Below are positions 54,372-62,901 of a stretch of 64,000 bases of DNA, piece by piece. Where the stretch lies: the NCBI RefSeq assembly GCF_000512895.1, contig NZ_CP007033.1, positions 2,095,001-2,159,000 on the forward strand, read 5' to 3'. The notes under the pieces are model-generated. The model was not told where the DNA came from. It searched no databases and saw only the letters and a list, made by a program, of their open reading frames with translations. Every line of letters begins with the position of its first letter. The first letter of the stretch is position 1. The DNA is from Dehalobacter restrictus DSM 9455 (GTDB taxonomy: Bacteria; Bacillota; Desulfitobacteriia; Desulfitobacteriales; Syntrophobotulaceae). The position numbers were made by a program, and so were the translations under genes.

Positions 54372-55886
54372 ATGAAAGGATTTAAGATGTATAAACAGAT
54401 ACAGCAACTTAAGGAGATAGGATTCACTCGGTCTCGAGCAGCCAAGCAGCTGAACATAAATCGGGAAACCGTAACACGGTATTGGAATCTGACGGCGGAT
54501 GAATTTGCCATACAGTTGTATAGCATTAACCGGGAGCTGTTACTTTCAAAATATGAGGAAATTATCATCAGCTGGCTGAGACAATATCCAACAATGACAG
54601 CTGCGCAAGTATGCGATTGGCTCAAAGAGCATTATGGAGAAGAATATATCAAAGAACGTACTGTCAGCCGTTATGTCAAAGGATTACGAGATAAATACAA
54701 TCTTAAAAAGTCCAACCATCCCAGGGATTATGAGGCTGTAGAAGAGCTCCCAATGGGTCAGCAGCTACAAGTGGACTTCGGTGAAAAGTGGATGCAATCC
54801 ATTGATGGAGGACGTGTAAAGGTTCGCTTCGCAGCCTTCGTACTCGCTCATGCCCGTTACAAATGGGCCTTCTTTCAAACTCGCGCATTCACAACAAGCG
54901 ATCTGGTTCGCAGCTGCCATGAGTGCTTCAGATACATGGGAGGAATGCCGCTGGAGCTGGTATTTGATCAGGATAGCATTGTCAGTGTTTCAGAAAACTA
55001 TGGAGATATTATTCATACCTTTGAGTTTGAGAAGTTTCGGCAGGAATGCAATTTAAAAGTATACCTTTGCCGCGCAGCTGATCCGGAAAGCAAGGGTAAG
55101 ATCGAAAATGTCGTTAAGTACATCAAATATAATTTCTTGGAAAACAGACTCTTTGCTGACGAAGACATTCTCAACAATTCGTTCCTGAATTGGCTGGATA
55201 GAACCGGCAACGCCAAGACTCACGGTACTACTAAAAAGATACCGGCTAAAGTGTTTGAGGATGAACGAGAACACCTTAGCCCCCTGCTGGACATACGATC
55301 AAACAGTGATGTAACCATCTACAGGAACGTTCGAAAAGATAACACCATCGTTTACGACAGTAACCGATACTCTTTACCTCTTGGTACATACAACAAGCAA
55401 AAAGAGGTCAGCATTGAGGCGAAGAGTGAAAGATTGATCATTATGACCGTTTTCGGTGAGTTTATCTGTGAACATCCAATCGCAACCGGCAGAGGTCAAT
55501 TAATAAAAAGCACCAGTCACTCCAGAGATGTTACCGACTCGATGGATAAAGCTCAAAATACGGTTGATGCGTTGTTATTATTCAAGGCAACAGATTTTCT
55601 GCAGACAATCCGAACAGAAAAAGCGCGCTATGCCCGTGATCAGTTTCGTCTGCTGCAAACATTATGCGATAAATATGGGATTGATGACGTGCTAAATGCC
55701 ATCAAATATTGTGAGGTGAGCAAACTCTACGGAATAACTTATGTAAAGGATTTTTTAGAGCACAGTGCCAAGCCAAAACAAGTAATCGTCCTCAATGCTA
55801 TTCCGGTTAGCAACAGCAAGTACCATGTAACCACTGAGAAACGCTCTCTGGACGTTTATGCAAAGGCAGGTGGCAGCCATGAATGA
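54372..55886 (+). CDS. istA: IS21-family transposase IstA
   Basis: A 504-residue transposase: HTH ([23 protein letters not shown]), rve core with [13 protein letters not shown] (first Asp), [10 protein letters not shown] (second Asp) and [20 protein letters not shown] (Glu). Full length. Its stop overlaps the istB start. Confidence 0.93.
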   Translation: MKGFKMYKQIQQLKEIGFTRSRAAKQLNINRETVTRYWNLTADEFAIQLYSINRELLLSKYEEIIISWLRQYPTMTAAQVCDWLKEHYGEEYIKERTVSRYVKGLRDKYNLKKSNHPRDYEAVEELPMGQQLQVDFGEKWMQSIDGGRVKVRFAAFVLAHARYKWAFFQTRAFTTSDLVRSCHECFRYMGGMPLELVFDQDSIVSVSENYGDIIHTFEFEKFRQECNLKVYLCRAADPESKGKIENVVKYIKYNFLENRLFADEDILNNSFLNWLDRTGNAKTHGTTKKIPAKVFEDEREHLSPLLDIRSNSDVTIYRNVRKDNTIVYDSNRYSLPLGTYNKQKEVSIEAKSERLIIMTVFGEFICEHPIATGRGQLIKSTSHSRDVTDSMDKAQNTVDALLLFKATDFLQTIRTEKARYARDQFRLLQTLCDKYGIDDVLNAIKYCEVSKLYGITYVKDFLEHSAKPKQVIVLNAIPVSNSKYHVTTEKRSLDVYAKAGGSHE

Positions 55887-56619
55887 ACGGATTGAACGTG
55901 TCAATGCATTGGTGTCTGGACTGCATTTGGCCCCTGTCGATTTAGAAAACCTTTATGCTAAAAAGAACAATCTCACACCTCTGGAAAGCATTGAGGTTTT
56001 CCTTTCAGAGCAACAACGTCTTCGGACGGAAAAACAAAATCTAATTCGTAGAAGAAGAGCAAATCTACCCGCCGAAAAAACTTTGGAAACCTTTGACTTC
56101 GGATTCCAACGCAGCGTATCCAGAGAGCAGATGCTAAGGCTGTCCGACATGACTTGGGTCGAGCAAGCGTTCAACATTTGTTTCTTGGGGCCACCCGGTA
56201 TCGGAAAAACACATTTGGCCTTATCTTTAGCGGTACAGGCTTTAAACTTGGGTTATGCCGTAGCTTTTACGACCTTGGATGAACTCATGATTACACTGAA
56301 AACCTCACAAATCTCAACAGCCAGTAAGAGACGCATTAAAATACTCAACTCGGCAGCCCTGGTTATTATTGATGAGGTTGGTTTTATGCCGTTATCTACT
56401 ACAGAAGCAAATTTGTTCTTCGGCTTTGTGTCCTCCATGTCCGAGAAAACATCACTGATTATTACCTCAAACAAGGGTTTTGATGAATGGGCTGACTTCT
56501 TAGGTGATGCGACGATAACAACTGCAATTTTAGATCGGCTTATCCACCACTGCGAGATTTTAAACATGACAGGCAACAGCTACAGACTTCAACACAGGAA
56601 GACAATTACTCAATGCTAA
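55879..56619 (+). CDS. istB: IS21-family helper ATPase IstB
   Basis: A 246-residue AAA+ helper: [16 protein letters not shown] Walker [15 protein letters not shown] Walker B, then ASLFF-like [12 protein letters not shown] and sensor [11 protein letters not shown] chose ATG 55879 ([11 protein letters not shown]) because it overlaps the istA stop and follows a GGCAGG ribosome site; an upstream in-frame start seems less likely. Confidence 0.92.
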   Translation: MNERIERVNALVSGLHLAPVDLENLYAKKNNLTPLESIEVFLSEQQRLRTEKQNLIRRRRANLPAEKTLETFDFGFQRSVSREQMLRLSDMTWVEQAFNICFLGPPGIGKTHLALSLAVQALNLGYAVAFTTLDELMITLKTSQISTASKRRIKILNSAALVIIDEVGFMPLSTTEANLFFGFVSSMSEKTSLIITSNKGFDEWADFLGDATITTAILDRLIHHCEILNMTGNSYRLQHRKTITQC

Positions 56620-58059
56620 AATGTTGTATGGTTTGTGGCGAAAAGTTGCTGGTTTTACTTGACTGCTTACACCCATATTATATTGATGGTTTATTGTTCT
56701 GCTCAGACCAGCGAAATTACTTTTGCTGGCACCAAGGCTAATCACACGTACAAGCTGATAAAACTGATAGATTTCTGATTATCGTTTTTTTGTTTAGCAC
56801 AAGGCAGAGGTTTGTACCTCGATACAGATATCATCTGGTGTTCGCAAATCGCTGCTTTCCCAAGAGGAGCTTATTCCCTCCGCAGTATCAATAATTAAAC
56901 GGCATACCCTCTCTAATTAATCTGTCTCGTCTTTCTTTTAATTGCCCATTTCTTTCCATTCAAGCATCATTTTTCTATTAAGTTTTGCGATATCACAAAA
57001 ATACTCATTAACTGCTAAAGGATCCCCCAGAGGGTCTTCATTTGCGTTTCTAACCATACACATGGTACAAAAATCTTTATCAGGACATTGAATACATTTA
57101 GGAAAATCTTTTCTTCGCAAGCCTCTTAGATATTGTATTCTTTCAGAATTATTCCAAATATCTTCGAGAGAAGTTTCTTTTACATTACCAATATTATAAT
57201 CCTGCCAGCCAGCACATGGATATACATTCCCGTTGTCAGCTATGAAAATGGATGAATGACAAACGCTACAAACAAAATCGTTTGATGTAATATTCTTTTT
57301 CTTCTCCGCTTCCCTTTCCATTTGCTCCATATAACTTGTATCAATCACAACAATATCGTTAATCACTTCTCTGATTTCATTAATGGACAGACGGTTACTA
57401 AGATTTTGTGTTGTATGATTATATCTTGCTATGATGACATAATCATCTCCGACATGAATCTTATGTTTTTTCGCCCAATTTTTAACATCATCATAACAGT
57501 TTTTGTTTTGCTTCATTATTGGACAGCTTATTTGTAAAGGTATATCGTTTTCAATAAGTTTCAAAATTGCATTTTTTGTTTTTTTAAAACTTCCTTTCAT
57601 TTGGGTTATTTCATCGTGAATATTGGAATCCATTGAGTATAATGAGACTTGAACGCCTAAAAGAGGGTTTGTTCTCATTTCTTTGATAATTTCATCATTA
57701 AGTAAAGTTAAATTGCTAAGGACATTTACTGAAAAATCGTATTCTTTGCATTTTCTTAAAAAATCGCAAAAGCTTTTGTGCAACATTGGTTCCCCACCAC
57801 TTAATGTTAAATGCAATAACCTCATATTTTTACATTGTTCTAAAACATCATAAAACAAATCAGCTTCGATATCGCTTACTTTATTCTCATGTGGAATATA
57901 GCAATGTACGCATCTTTCGTTGCACTTGCTTGTAATTTCTATGTGTAAATTTGTAAGTTGAGGTTTGTCTTTAAAGTATTCTTCTAAAAATTCCTGTGAG
58001 GATTTTTCAGGATGCATAATAGTCGGAGAATAATCTTTTTTTATTATCTCAGGTTCTAG

Positions 58060-59259
58060 GGAAACACTGATTAAATCGCCCCCCGGACAAAAAAATGGTA
58101 AAATTAAAGAAAACAGTAACAGGTGGTAAAAATGGGGCAACAAACCTTTTCGGATATAGAATACTCAAACCGACGGAAGAAAACGAAACGAGAAGAATTT
58201 CTTGAAATAATGAACGAGATCATCCCCTGGGACGAATGGGTGGCGCTTATACAGCCGCACTATTTTGACGGTAAGCGCGGTCGTCCACCGCTCGGGATTG
58301 AAAAAATGCTGAGAATGTATCTGCTGCAGATATGGTTTAGCCTTTCTGACGAAGGTGTAGAGGATGCCATTTACGACAGTTACGCCATGCGAAAATTTAT
58401 GGGAATAGACTTCATACATGAGCAGGCGCCGGATGCGACCACCCTGCTCAAATTCCGTCATTTGATTGAGGAAAGCGGCTTAGGGAAGGCATTCTTTGAG
58501 GCGATCAACCGTTGTTTGGAACAGTGCGGACATATCATGAAAGGTGGAACCATTGTTGACGCCACACTGATCAGCGCGCCATCCTCAACGAAGAACGCAA
58601 GCGGTAGCCGCGATCCGGAGATGCACCAAACAAAGAAGGGTAATCAGTGGTATTTCGGCATGAAATGCCATATCGGTGTGGACGCAGGGACCGGTTATAT
58701 TCATGGTATAGCGGCAACAGGCGCAAATGTGCATGACATAGCCGAAGCGTCAAAGCTAATGAGGCCGGAAGACGAGGTTTTCTACGGTGACGCCGGATAT
58801 TTGGGACTAAATAAACGACCGGAAATCACAGAGGACCCTCACAAATCACAAATTGATTACCGTATCGCTGAGCGTCCCGGAAAGAAACGCAGCATGGACA
58901 ATGGCCCTGCACGGGATTTTTATTGCCATATAGAGTTTCGGAAAGCGTCTGTCCGAGCCAAAGTGGAGCACGCCTTTCATATCATTAAGAACATATTTGG
59001 CTTCAAAAAGGTTTGTTATAGAGGAATTGCCAAGAATCTGAATAGACTGTATATGCTGGCCGCCAGCGCAAACCTGCTGATGTGCGCCCGAAGCGGCGGC
59101 TGGCGAAGCCAATGCGCGTAATCCGGGGATAAGTACGCCTTTTTTCGAGAATTACTCGGAAAAGGCAGCTGAAATCGGCGGCGATAGGGCCGCTAACTTG
59201 GGATTATCCCACTTTATTATTTATTGGGATGATAAAAAACGTTATTAATCAGTGGTTCC
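58060..59259 (+). mobile_element. IS5-family element
   Basis: 1,200 bases; ends GGAAACACTGATTAA and (inverted) GGAACCACTGATTAA, one mismatch; 4-bp target duplication CTAG at 58056-58059 and 59260-59263, matching the YTAR preference of the family. It carries one transposase gene and splits the RiPP maturase. Confidence 0.9.
58132..59121 (+). CDS. IS5-family transposase
   Basis: A protein of about 329 residues. DUF772 N-terminal region (GRPPLGIEKMLRMYLLQIWF, FMGIDFIHEQAPDATTLLKFR), first catalytic Asp in GGTIVDATLISAP, second in EVFYGDAGYLGL, Glu in RAKVEHAFHIIKNIFGFKK. The ATG at 58132 follows AGGTGG. Intact. Confidence 0.93.
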   Translation: MGQQTFSDIEYSNRRKKTKREEFLEIMNEIIPWDEWVALIQPHYFDGKRGRPPLGIEKMLRMYLLQIWFSLSDEGVEDAIYDSYAMRKFMGIDFIHEQAPDATTLLKFRHLIEESGLGKAFFEAINRCLEQCGHIMKGGTIVDATLISAPSSTKNASGSRDPEMHQTKKGNQWYFGMKCHIGVDAGTGYIHGIAATGANVHDIAEASKLMRPEDEVFYGDAGYLGLNKRPEITEDPHKSQIDYRIAERPGKKRSMDNGPARDFYCHIEFRKASVRAKVEHAFHIIKNIFGFKKVCYRGIAKNLNRLYMLAASANLLMCARSGGWRSQCA

Positions 59260-59630
59260 CTAGTATTTTGTACGAAAACTTTGTGTCTCTTTTTTCGCAT
59301 TCCTGAATTGTTTCGCCAGATACAATAAATCCATCCTGTTCAAGCATAAAATAAAAGTCTCTGGCATCATTCTTAATTATTTCAATGTCAACATCTGTAA
59401 ATTGCTTATTTATTTTTTTGGCGAGATCATCAAGGGTTTGAGGTTTTCTACCTAAAGCAGAAAAAAATACAGCCCCACTTTCCGATAGAATTTTATCTCC
59501 GATGTTGTTTTTGTTATCATCAGTTCGTTTATATCCGAAATTCCTATTGTCCGTTACATACCCGAAGGACTCATAGTTTCTGAATATAATATTAGATTTT
59601 TGTTTGAAAAACATTACAATTTCTCCTTAG

Positions 59631-59674
59631 TAATCAAGCGACGAGTTTTCATTTATAACATCGTCGCCTGATTA
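59631..59674 (-). promoter_or_regulatory. Hairpin between precursor and maturase genes
   Basis: A 14-bp stem TAATCAAGCGACGA / TCGTCGCCTGATTA (one G-U pair) with a 16-base AT-rich loop. It has no T-run, and the maturase ribosome site AAGGAG follows it. Such elements let the precursor be expressed more strongly than the enzyme; this role is inferred. Confidence 0.6.
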
Positions 59675-59683
59675 AACTGTCCA

Positions 59684-59800
59684 TTATCGTCCACCTGGCT
59701 TTGGTGGATTACAAGGTCTTCCACTCGGTTTACTATTGGGTGTGCATTGTGCCATCTGTACAGTACTTTGTGCCAATATCACAGGCTTTGCGTAAACCAT
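59684..59800 (-). CDS. RiPP precursor peptide (38 residues, two Cys)
   Basis: A strong ribosome site AGGAGGTG lies 6 bases before the ATG. The peptide begins MVYAKPVILAQS (leader-like, hydrophobic VIL core), continues to TVQMAQ, and has a C-terminal core with Cys19, Cys30 and repeated Pro/Asn/Gly (CTPNSKPSGRPCNPPKPGGR). The following gene is an RRE-radical SAM-SPASM maturase. Two Cys 11 residues apart are natural sites for thioether crosslinks. No database match was possible; the assignment rests on context, ribosome site and composition. Confidence 0.72.
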   Translation of the reverse strand: MVYAKPVILAQSTVQMAQCTPNSKPSGRPCNPPKPGGR

Positions 59801-59834
59801 ATTTTTCACCTCCTATCTCAATTTTTGAAATATA

Positions 59835-59888
59835 TCAACAGATTGCTCCGCCAATCGCATTATCTCTTAAAATGCAATATTTTACATG
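59835..59888 (-). pseudogene. Possible second peptide gene, 5'-truncated
   Basis: Upstream of the precursor on the same strand the frame encodes HVKYCILRDNAIGGAIC and stops. It resembles a small Cys-ending peptide but has no start codon; the 5' end runs into sequence next to the IS110 element. Possibly a second precursor whose start was lost. Confidence 0.35.
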
Positions 59889-60189
59889 ACTTTCGCCGGT
59901 GTTATCCAAAACTCACCCTATCATAACTCGCTGGGTCTATGCCCTTACATTCCTTCGTTCTGTTTTATGGATAAAAACGGAGATAGCGTTTAAGCTTTGG
60001 TGCTGGGTCATGCCCTAATGGAGGTGATCTCCTTATCTCCGCTTTATCGGCGTGTTTCATGTTTCTTGCTTTGCTGCGCCATAGGCACTGCCTTATCGGA
60101 TGTCAAGGGCGGCGCAGCCGTTTATTTACCCTTGACATCCAGTACGTAACCAAAACCCTTGTAATGGGTTGCTTAAGCCGCTTTTAGGC
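59889..60189. other. Structured non-coding flank of the IS110 element
   Basis: About 300 bases beyond the transposase stop. Stems seen: GGATGTCAAGGG / CCCTTGACATCC (60098-60142 region) enclosing GGCGCAGC that also pairs with GCTGCGCC upstream, and GCTTAAGCC / GGCTTAAGC near 60172-60196. Dense structure in an IS110-type flank is what a bridge RNA region would look like, but I cannot assign it. Confidence 0.45.
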
Positions 60190-61479
60190 TTAAGCAGCTT
60201 GATTGCTGATTTGGTTCTTTCTGCATTCCCCAAGCACTAATTCTGCCTTGTATTCTGTTTGCTTTTTTACCAGATTGTATATTACTGTTATTATTTTTTC
60301 GGAAATAACAACAAGTGCTTGCTTTTTCTTAAGCGGATTGGTTTCGCGCGTTTTCAGGTAAAGGTACAGTTCTTTCATTTCTTTGTTTACTGCAACCATG
60401 GTCATGGCCATCCGGTATAAAATACTTCTCAAGTTTTTCCTTCCGCGCTTGGAGATTGCTGTTCCACTTTTACTCTTGCCGGAGCTGTCTTCAACAAGGT
60501 TGTATCCGGCCATTTTGCTTATCTGACGCGGATGGTCAAATCTCAGCGGATCGCCTATCTCGCCTAAAAAACTTGCTGCGGTGACCACTCCTATACCGGG
60601 GATGCCGAGAATGATTTCCCCGATTCCTGTCTCTGCCAGAGCCAGTTCCATTTTGCTTTCCACTTGTTCGAGCTGCTTTGTTAGTAATTCCAATTCCTCG
60701 ATCATTAACTCTAATTTCAATTTTGACGACGCTGTTCCATAACTCACGCCTATGGAGTTTTGGGCTGTTTCTACAAGCTGCTGAGCTTTTTTCCTGCCTA
60801 CTGTCTTTTTGACGGCTTTCTTTATCTCGGCAAGTACTCCCTCAACTCCCAATTCAAGTATCAGTGAAGGGAATGGGCAGGTCTTTAATATCTGCATGGA
60901 CGCTTTCCCGTTTAATGCATTTTTGAATACGAGTTTCATTTCAGGAAAGTATTCATCCATTACTGCTGTGATGGTGTTTTTTAAAGCGTTATGCCGCTTC
61001 ATGAGGCTGATCCTGGCGTTTGACAGCACTCTTAGTTCCGCGAATATATCTTGGGGCATATATACTTCGTAATACCTGCCGTCACGCACAAGTTTCGCTA
61101 TGGTTAGAGCATCTTTCTTATCGCTCTTGGTCTGGCTGTTGTCATCCAGCTCTTTGGCTTTTTTGGTGTGGTAGGGATTAACCATGACTACTTTTACTTC
61201 TTGCATCAACAGATAGTTGTCCAGCGGTTTCCAGTAGTGCCCTGTGGGTTCCATTCCTACGATTACGTCGTCAAGTCTTTTGTTCTTGCAAATTGTTTCG
61301 ATGCTTGCTAAGATAGTTTCGAAGCCGGTTTTATCGTTCTGGAATTTCAGGGCTTTCCCCAATTCTATGCCACGATAATCCACGAACCGGGCCCACTGCG
61401 TTTCTTTGGCGATGTCTACTCCCACTATTAGTGTTTTAGGTGTTATTGCTTCTAATTTAATATTGTTACGGTTCTTCAT
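60190..61479 (-). CDS. IS110-family transposase
   Basis: A 429-residue DEDD transposase. N-terminal RuvC-like domain: LIVGVDIAKETQWARFVD (first Asp), VGMEPTGHYWKPL (Glu), QTKSDKKDALTIAKLVRDG (Asp pair). The C-terminal Transposase_20 domain is marked by ILGIPGIGVVTAASFLGEIGD and the serine-bearing GKSKSGTAISKRGRKNLR. Full length. The family uses a bridge RNA encoded in a non-coding end. Confidence 0.95.
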   Translation of the reverse strand: MKNRNNIKLEAITPKTLIVGVDIAKETQWARFVDYRGIELGKALKFQNDKTGFETILASIETICKNKRLDDVIVGMEPTGHYWKPLDNYLLMQEVKVVMVNPYHTKKAKELDDNSQTKSDKKDALTIAKLVRDGRYYEVYMPQDIFAELRVLSNARISLMKRHNALKNTITAVMDEYFPEMKLVFKNALNGKASMQILKTCPFPSLILELGVEGVLAEIKKAVKKTVGRKKAQQLVETAQNSIGVSYGTASSKLKLELMIEELELLTKQLEQVESKMELALAETGIGEIILGIPGIGVVTAASFLGEIGDPLRFDHPRQISKMAGYNLVEDSSGKSKSGTAISKRGRKNLRSILYRMAMTMVAVNKEMKELYLYLKTRETNPLKKKQALVVISEKIITVIYNLVKKQTEYKAELVLGECRKNQISNQAA

Positions 61480-61489
61480 CTGCTTACAT

Positions 61490-61549
61490 CCCCCTGATTT
61501 TCTGTGATTTTTGTGCGTTTGTCAGGCACACTTAAATCATAGCAGGGGG
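61490..61549. other. Strong multi-stem hairpin upstream of the IS110 transposase
   Basis: CCCCCTG pairs with CAGGGGG over a nested GTGATTT / AAATCAT and an inner TGTGC / GCACA stem. It lies 10 bases upstream of the transposase start. It may be part of a bridge RNA or of the element end; with the 3' flank it is one of two candidates. Confidence 0.5.
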
Positions 61550-61761
61550 TTGTTTATTTCTCAAAGATCATTTTCATTCATTACAGGAATGCTTTTCGAC
61601 AAGAATTAGCTTTTCATAGAGAAATTATACTACAAAAATGGAATTAAGAGGAAAAAATTCAGTTTCAAGACAAAGTAATGATCTGCACAATGCTATCAGG
61701 TCTACTTGTAGATTCATCAATTTGCATCACCATTACCTCGTATGGTTAATATTCGGGAATA

Positions 61762-62775
61762 TTATTGTTTCGTATTTCCCTTTAAATACTTCTCCATAGT
61801 TTTATCAAATTCTGAAATATATCTTTCATCTTGCCTTACACGAAATTTTTCATATTCTTTTTTTGCCTTATCCATGGCATCCTCATGGCTTATCTTTCCC
61901 GAATCCTTTAAAACCTCGCGACGATTAAACTTTAAAAACTCGTCAGTGATATGTAGCCAGTCTTTCATTGTCATAATATTTTGATTTAACGCCTGAAACT
62001 CAGCATAATCAATGTACATTGTCACAATTCTATTCAGTCTATCCAACTCATTTTGGTTAAGATAATTCTTTGCTACCTTCACATCACTCTTTAAAATTTT
62101 GCCGTGAGGTGACGCTTTCCATGTAGTCAATCCCATGGTTGGATGTTCACTGTCCGCCCGTCCATGGATAATTTCGGCGGCAGTTTTTCCTGTTATGGCA
62201 AAGTGCATTTTATTTTGCACAAAGGCATAAAATATTTTCGTTTCCTCGGAATTGGAGTTGTAATCGCTACTGCACTGTTCAAAAACATCAGCAATCTTCT
62301 GATAAGCTCTGCGTTCAGAAGCTCTGATTTCCCTGATGCGTTCTAAAAGTTCATCAAAATAATCCTTACCGAATGGCCTGCCGTTTTTGAGCATATCATC
62401 ATTTAATACAAATCCTTTGACGATATATTCTTTCAAAGTCTGAGTAGCCCAAATTCTGAATTGCGTAGCTTTTTTGGAGTTGACCCGATAGCCAACAGCG
62501 ATAATAGCATCGAGATTATAATAGTTGGTATTATATGTTTTTCCGTCTTCGGCAGTATGTGCAAATTTTGCACATACTGCTTCTTCTTTCAATTCATTTT
62601 CGGTAAATATATTCTTCAAATGTTTGGTGATTACCGTTCTATCCACGTCAAAAAGCTCACCCAGGGCTTTTTGGGTCAGCCAAAAACTTTCCTCTGCATA
62701 ATAGACATTGACTCTTATCTTTCCTTCGTCAGTCTGGTAAAGAATGATCTTACTTTGTTTTGATATGTCGCCCAC
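61762..62775 (-). CDS. RhuM-family protein
   Basis: A 337-residue protein of the virulence RhuM family: an N-terminal ANT/BRO-like segment (SFWLTQKALGELFDVDRTVITKHLKN, YNLDAIIAVGYRVNSKKATQFRIW) and a C-terminal helical domain with the family's ITGKTAAEIIHGRAD motif. Function is unknown; such genes are common in mobile and restriction islands. It uses a GTG start 9 bases after GGAGGG. It lies upstream of nothing in its strand but follows a helicase gene. Confidence 0.88.
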   Translation of the reverse strand: MGDISKQSKIILYQTDEGKIRVNVYYAEESFWLTQKALGELFDVDRTVITKHLKNIFTENELKEEAVCAKFAHTAEDGKTYNTNYYNLDAIIAVGYRVNSKKATQFRIWATQTLKEYIVKGFVLNDDMLKNGRPFGKDYFDELLERIREIRASERRAYQKIADVFEQCSSDYNSNSEETKIFYAFVQNKMHFAITGKTAAEIIHGRADSEHPTMGLTTWKASPHGKILKSDVKVAKNYLNQNELDRLNRIVTMYIDYAEFQALNQNIMTMKDWLHITDEFLKFNRREVLKDSGKISHEDAMDKAKKEYEKFRVRQDERYISEFDKTMEKYLKGNTKQ

Positions 62776-62901
62776 GTGACATATCCCTCCTTTTTATACC
62801 AACCATAACTTTTCATAGACAATTATACCAAACATATGTTCTGTATGCAATGTAAAAATGCAGGCATATTTTTTCCATTTTGTAATCACACCCGTTAATA
62901 T

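Larger units (their letters stand above)
54261..56646 (+). mobile_element. Second IS21-family element (intact genes)
   Basis: The ends share AAGTTTCTGCCACAAAGCAT on the left and, inverted, AACTTTTCGCCACAAACCAT on the right, with further CATACAAC units about 22 bases apart at the left end. It contains intact istA and istB. Exact ends are uncertain by a few bases. It separates the accessory region from the RiPP locus. Confidence 0.8.
56938..59614 (-). pseudogene. RiPP maturase: RRE(PqqD-like)-radical SAM-SPASM fusion, split by an IS5-family element
   Basis: The N-terminal exon (59614 down to 59260) encodes a PqqD-like RiPP recognition element (ESGAVFFSALGRKPQTLDDLAKK, then DFYFMLEQDGFIVSGE). 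The rest (58059 down to 56938) encodes the radical SAM core with CNERCVHC, SGGEPML, and a SPASM-like end CHSSIFIADNGNVYPCAGWQ plus CIQCPDKDFCTMC. Deleting the IS with one CTAG copy joins KFSYKIL to EPEIIKKDY in frame, giving 490 codons. Such fusions form thioether or other Cys/C-alpha crosslinks in precursor peptides. In the present state the radical SAM half would need a start within the IS. Confidence 0.85.

Noticed and set aside
56795-56910. Minus-strand frame with RVCRLIIDTAEGISSSWES and a Cys at its end, downstream of the radical SAM gene
   Set aside because: Looks coding and could be another peptide or gene scrap, but it has no start codon and lies next to an IS21 end, so it cannot be supported.
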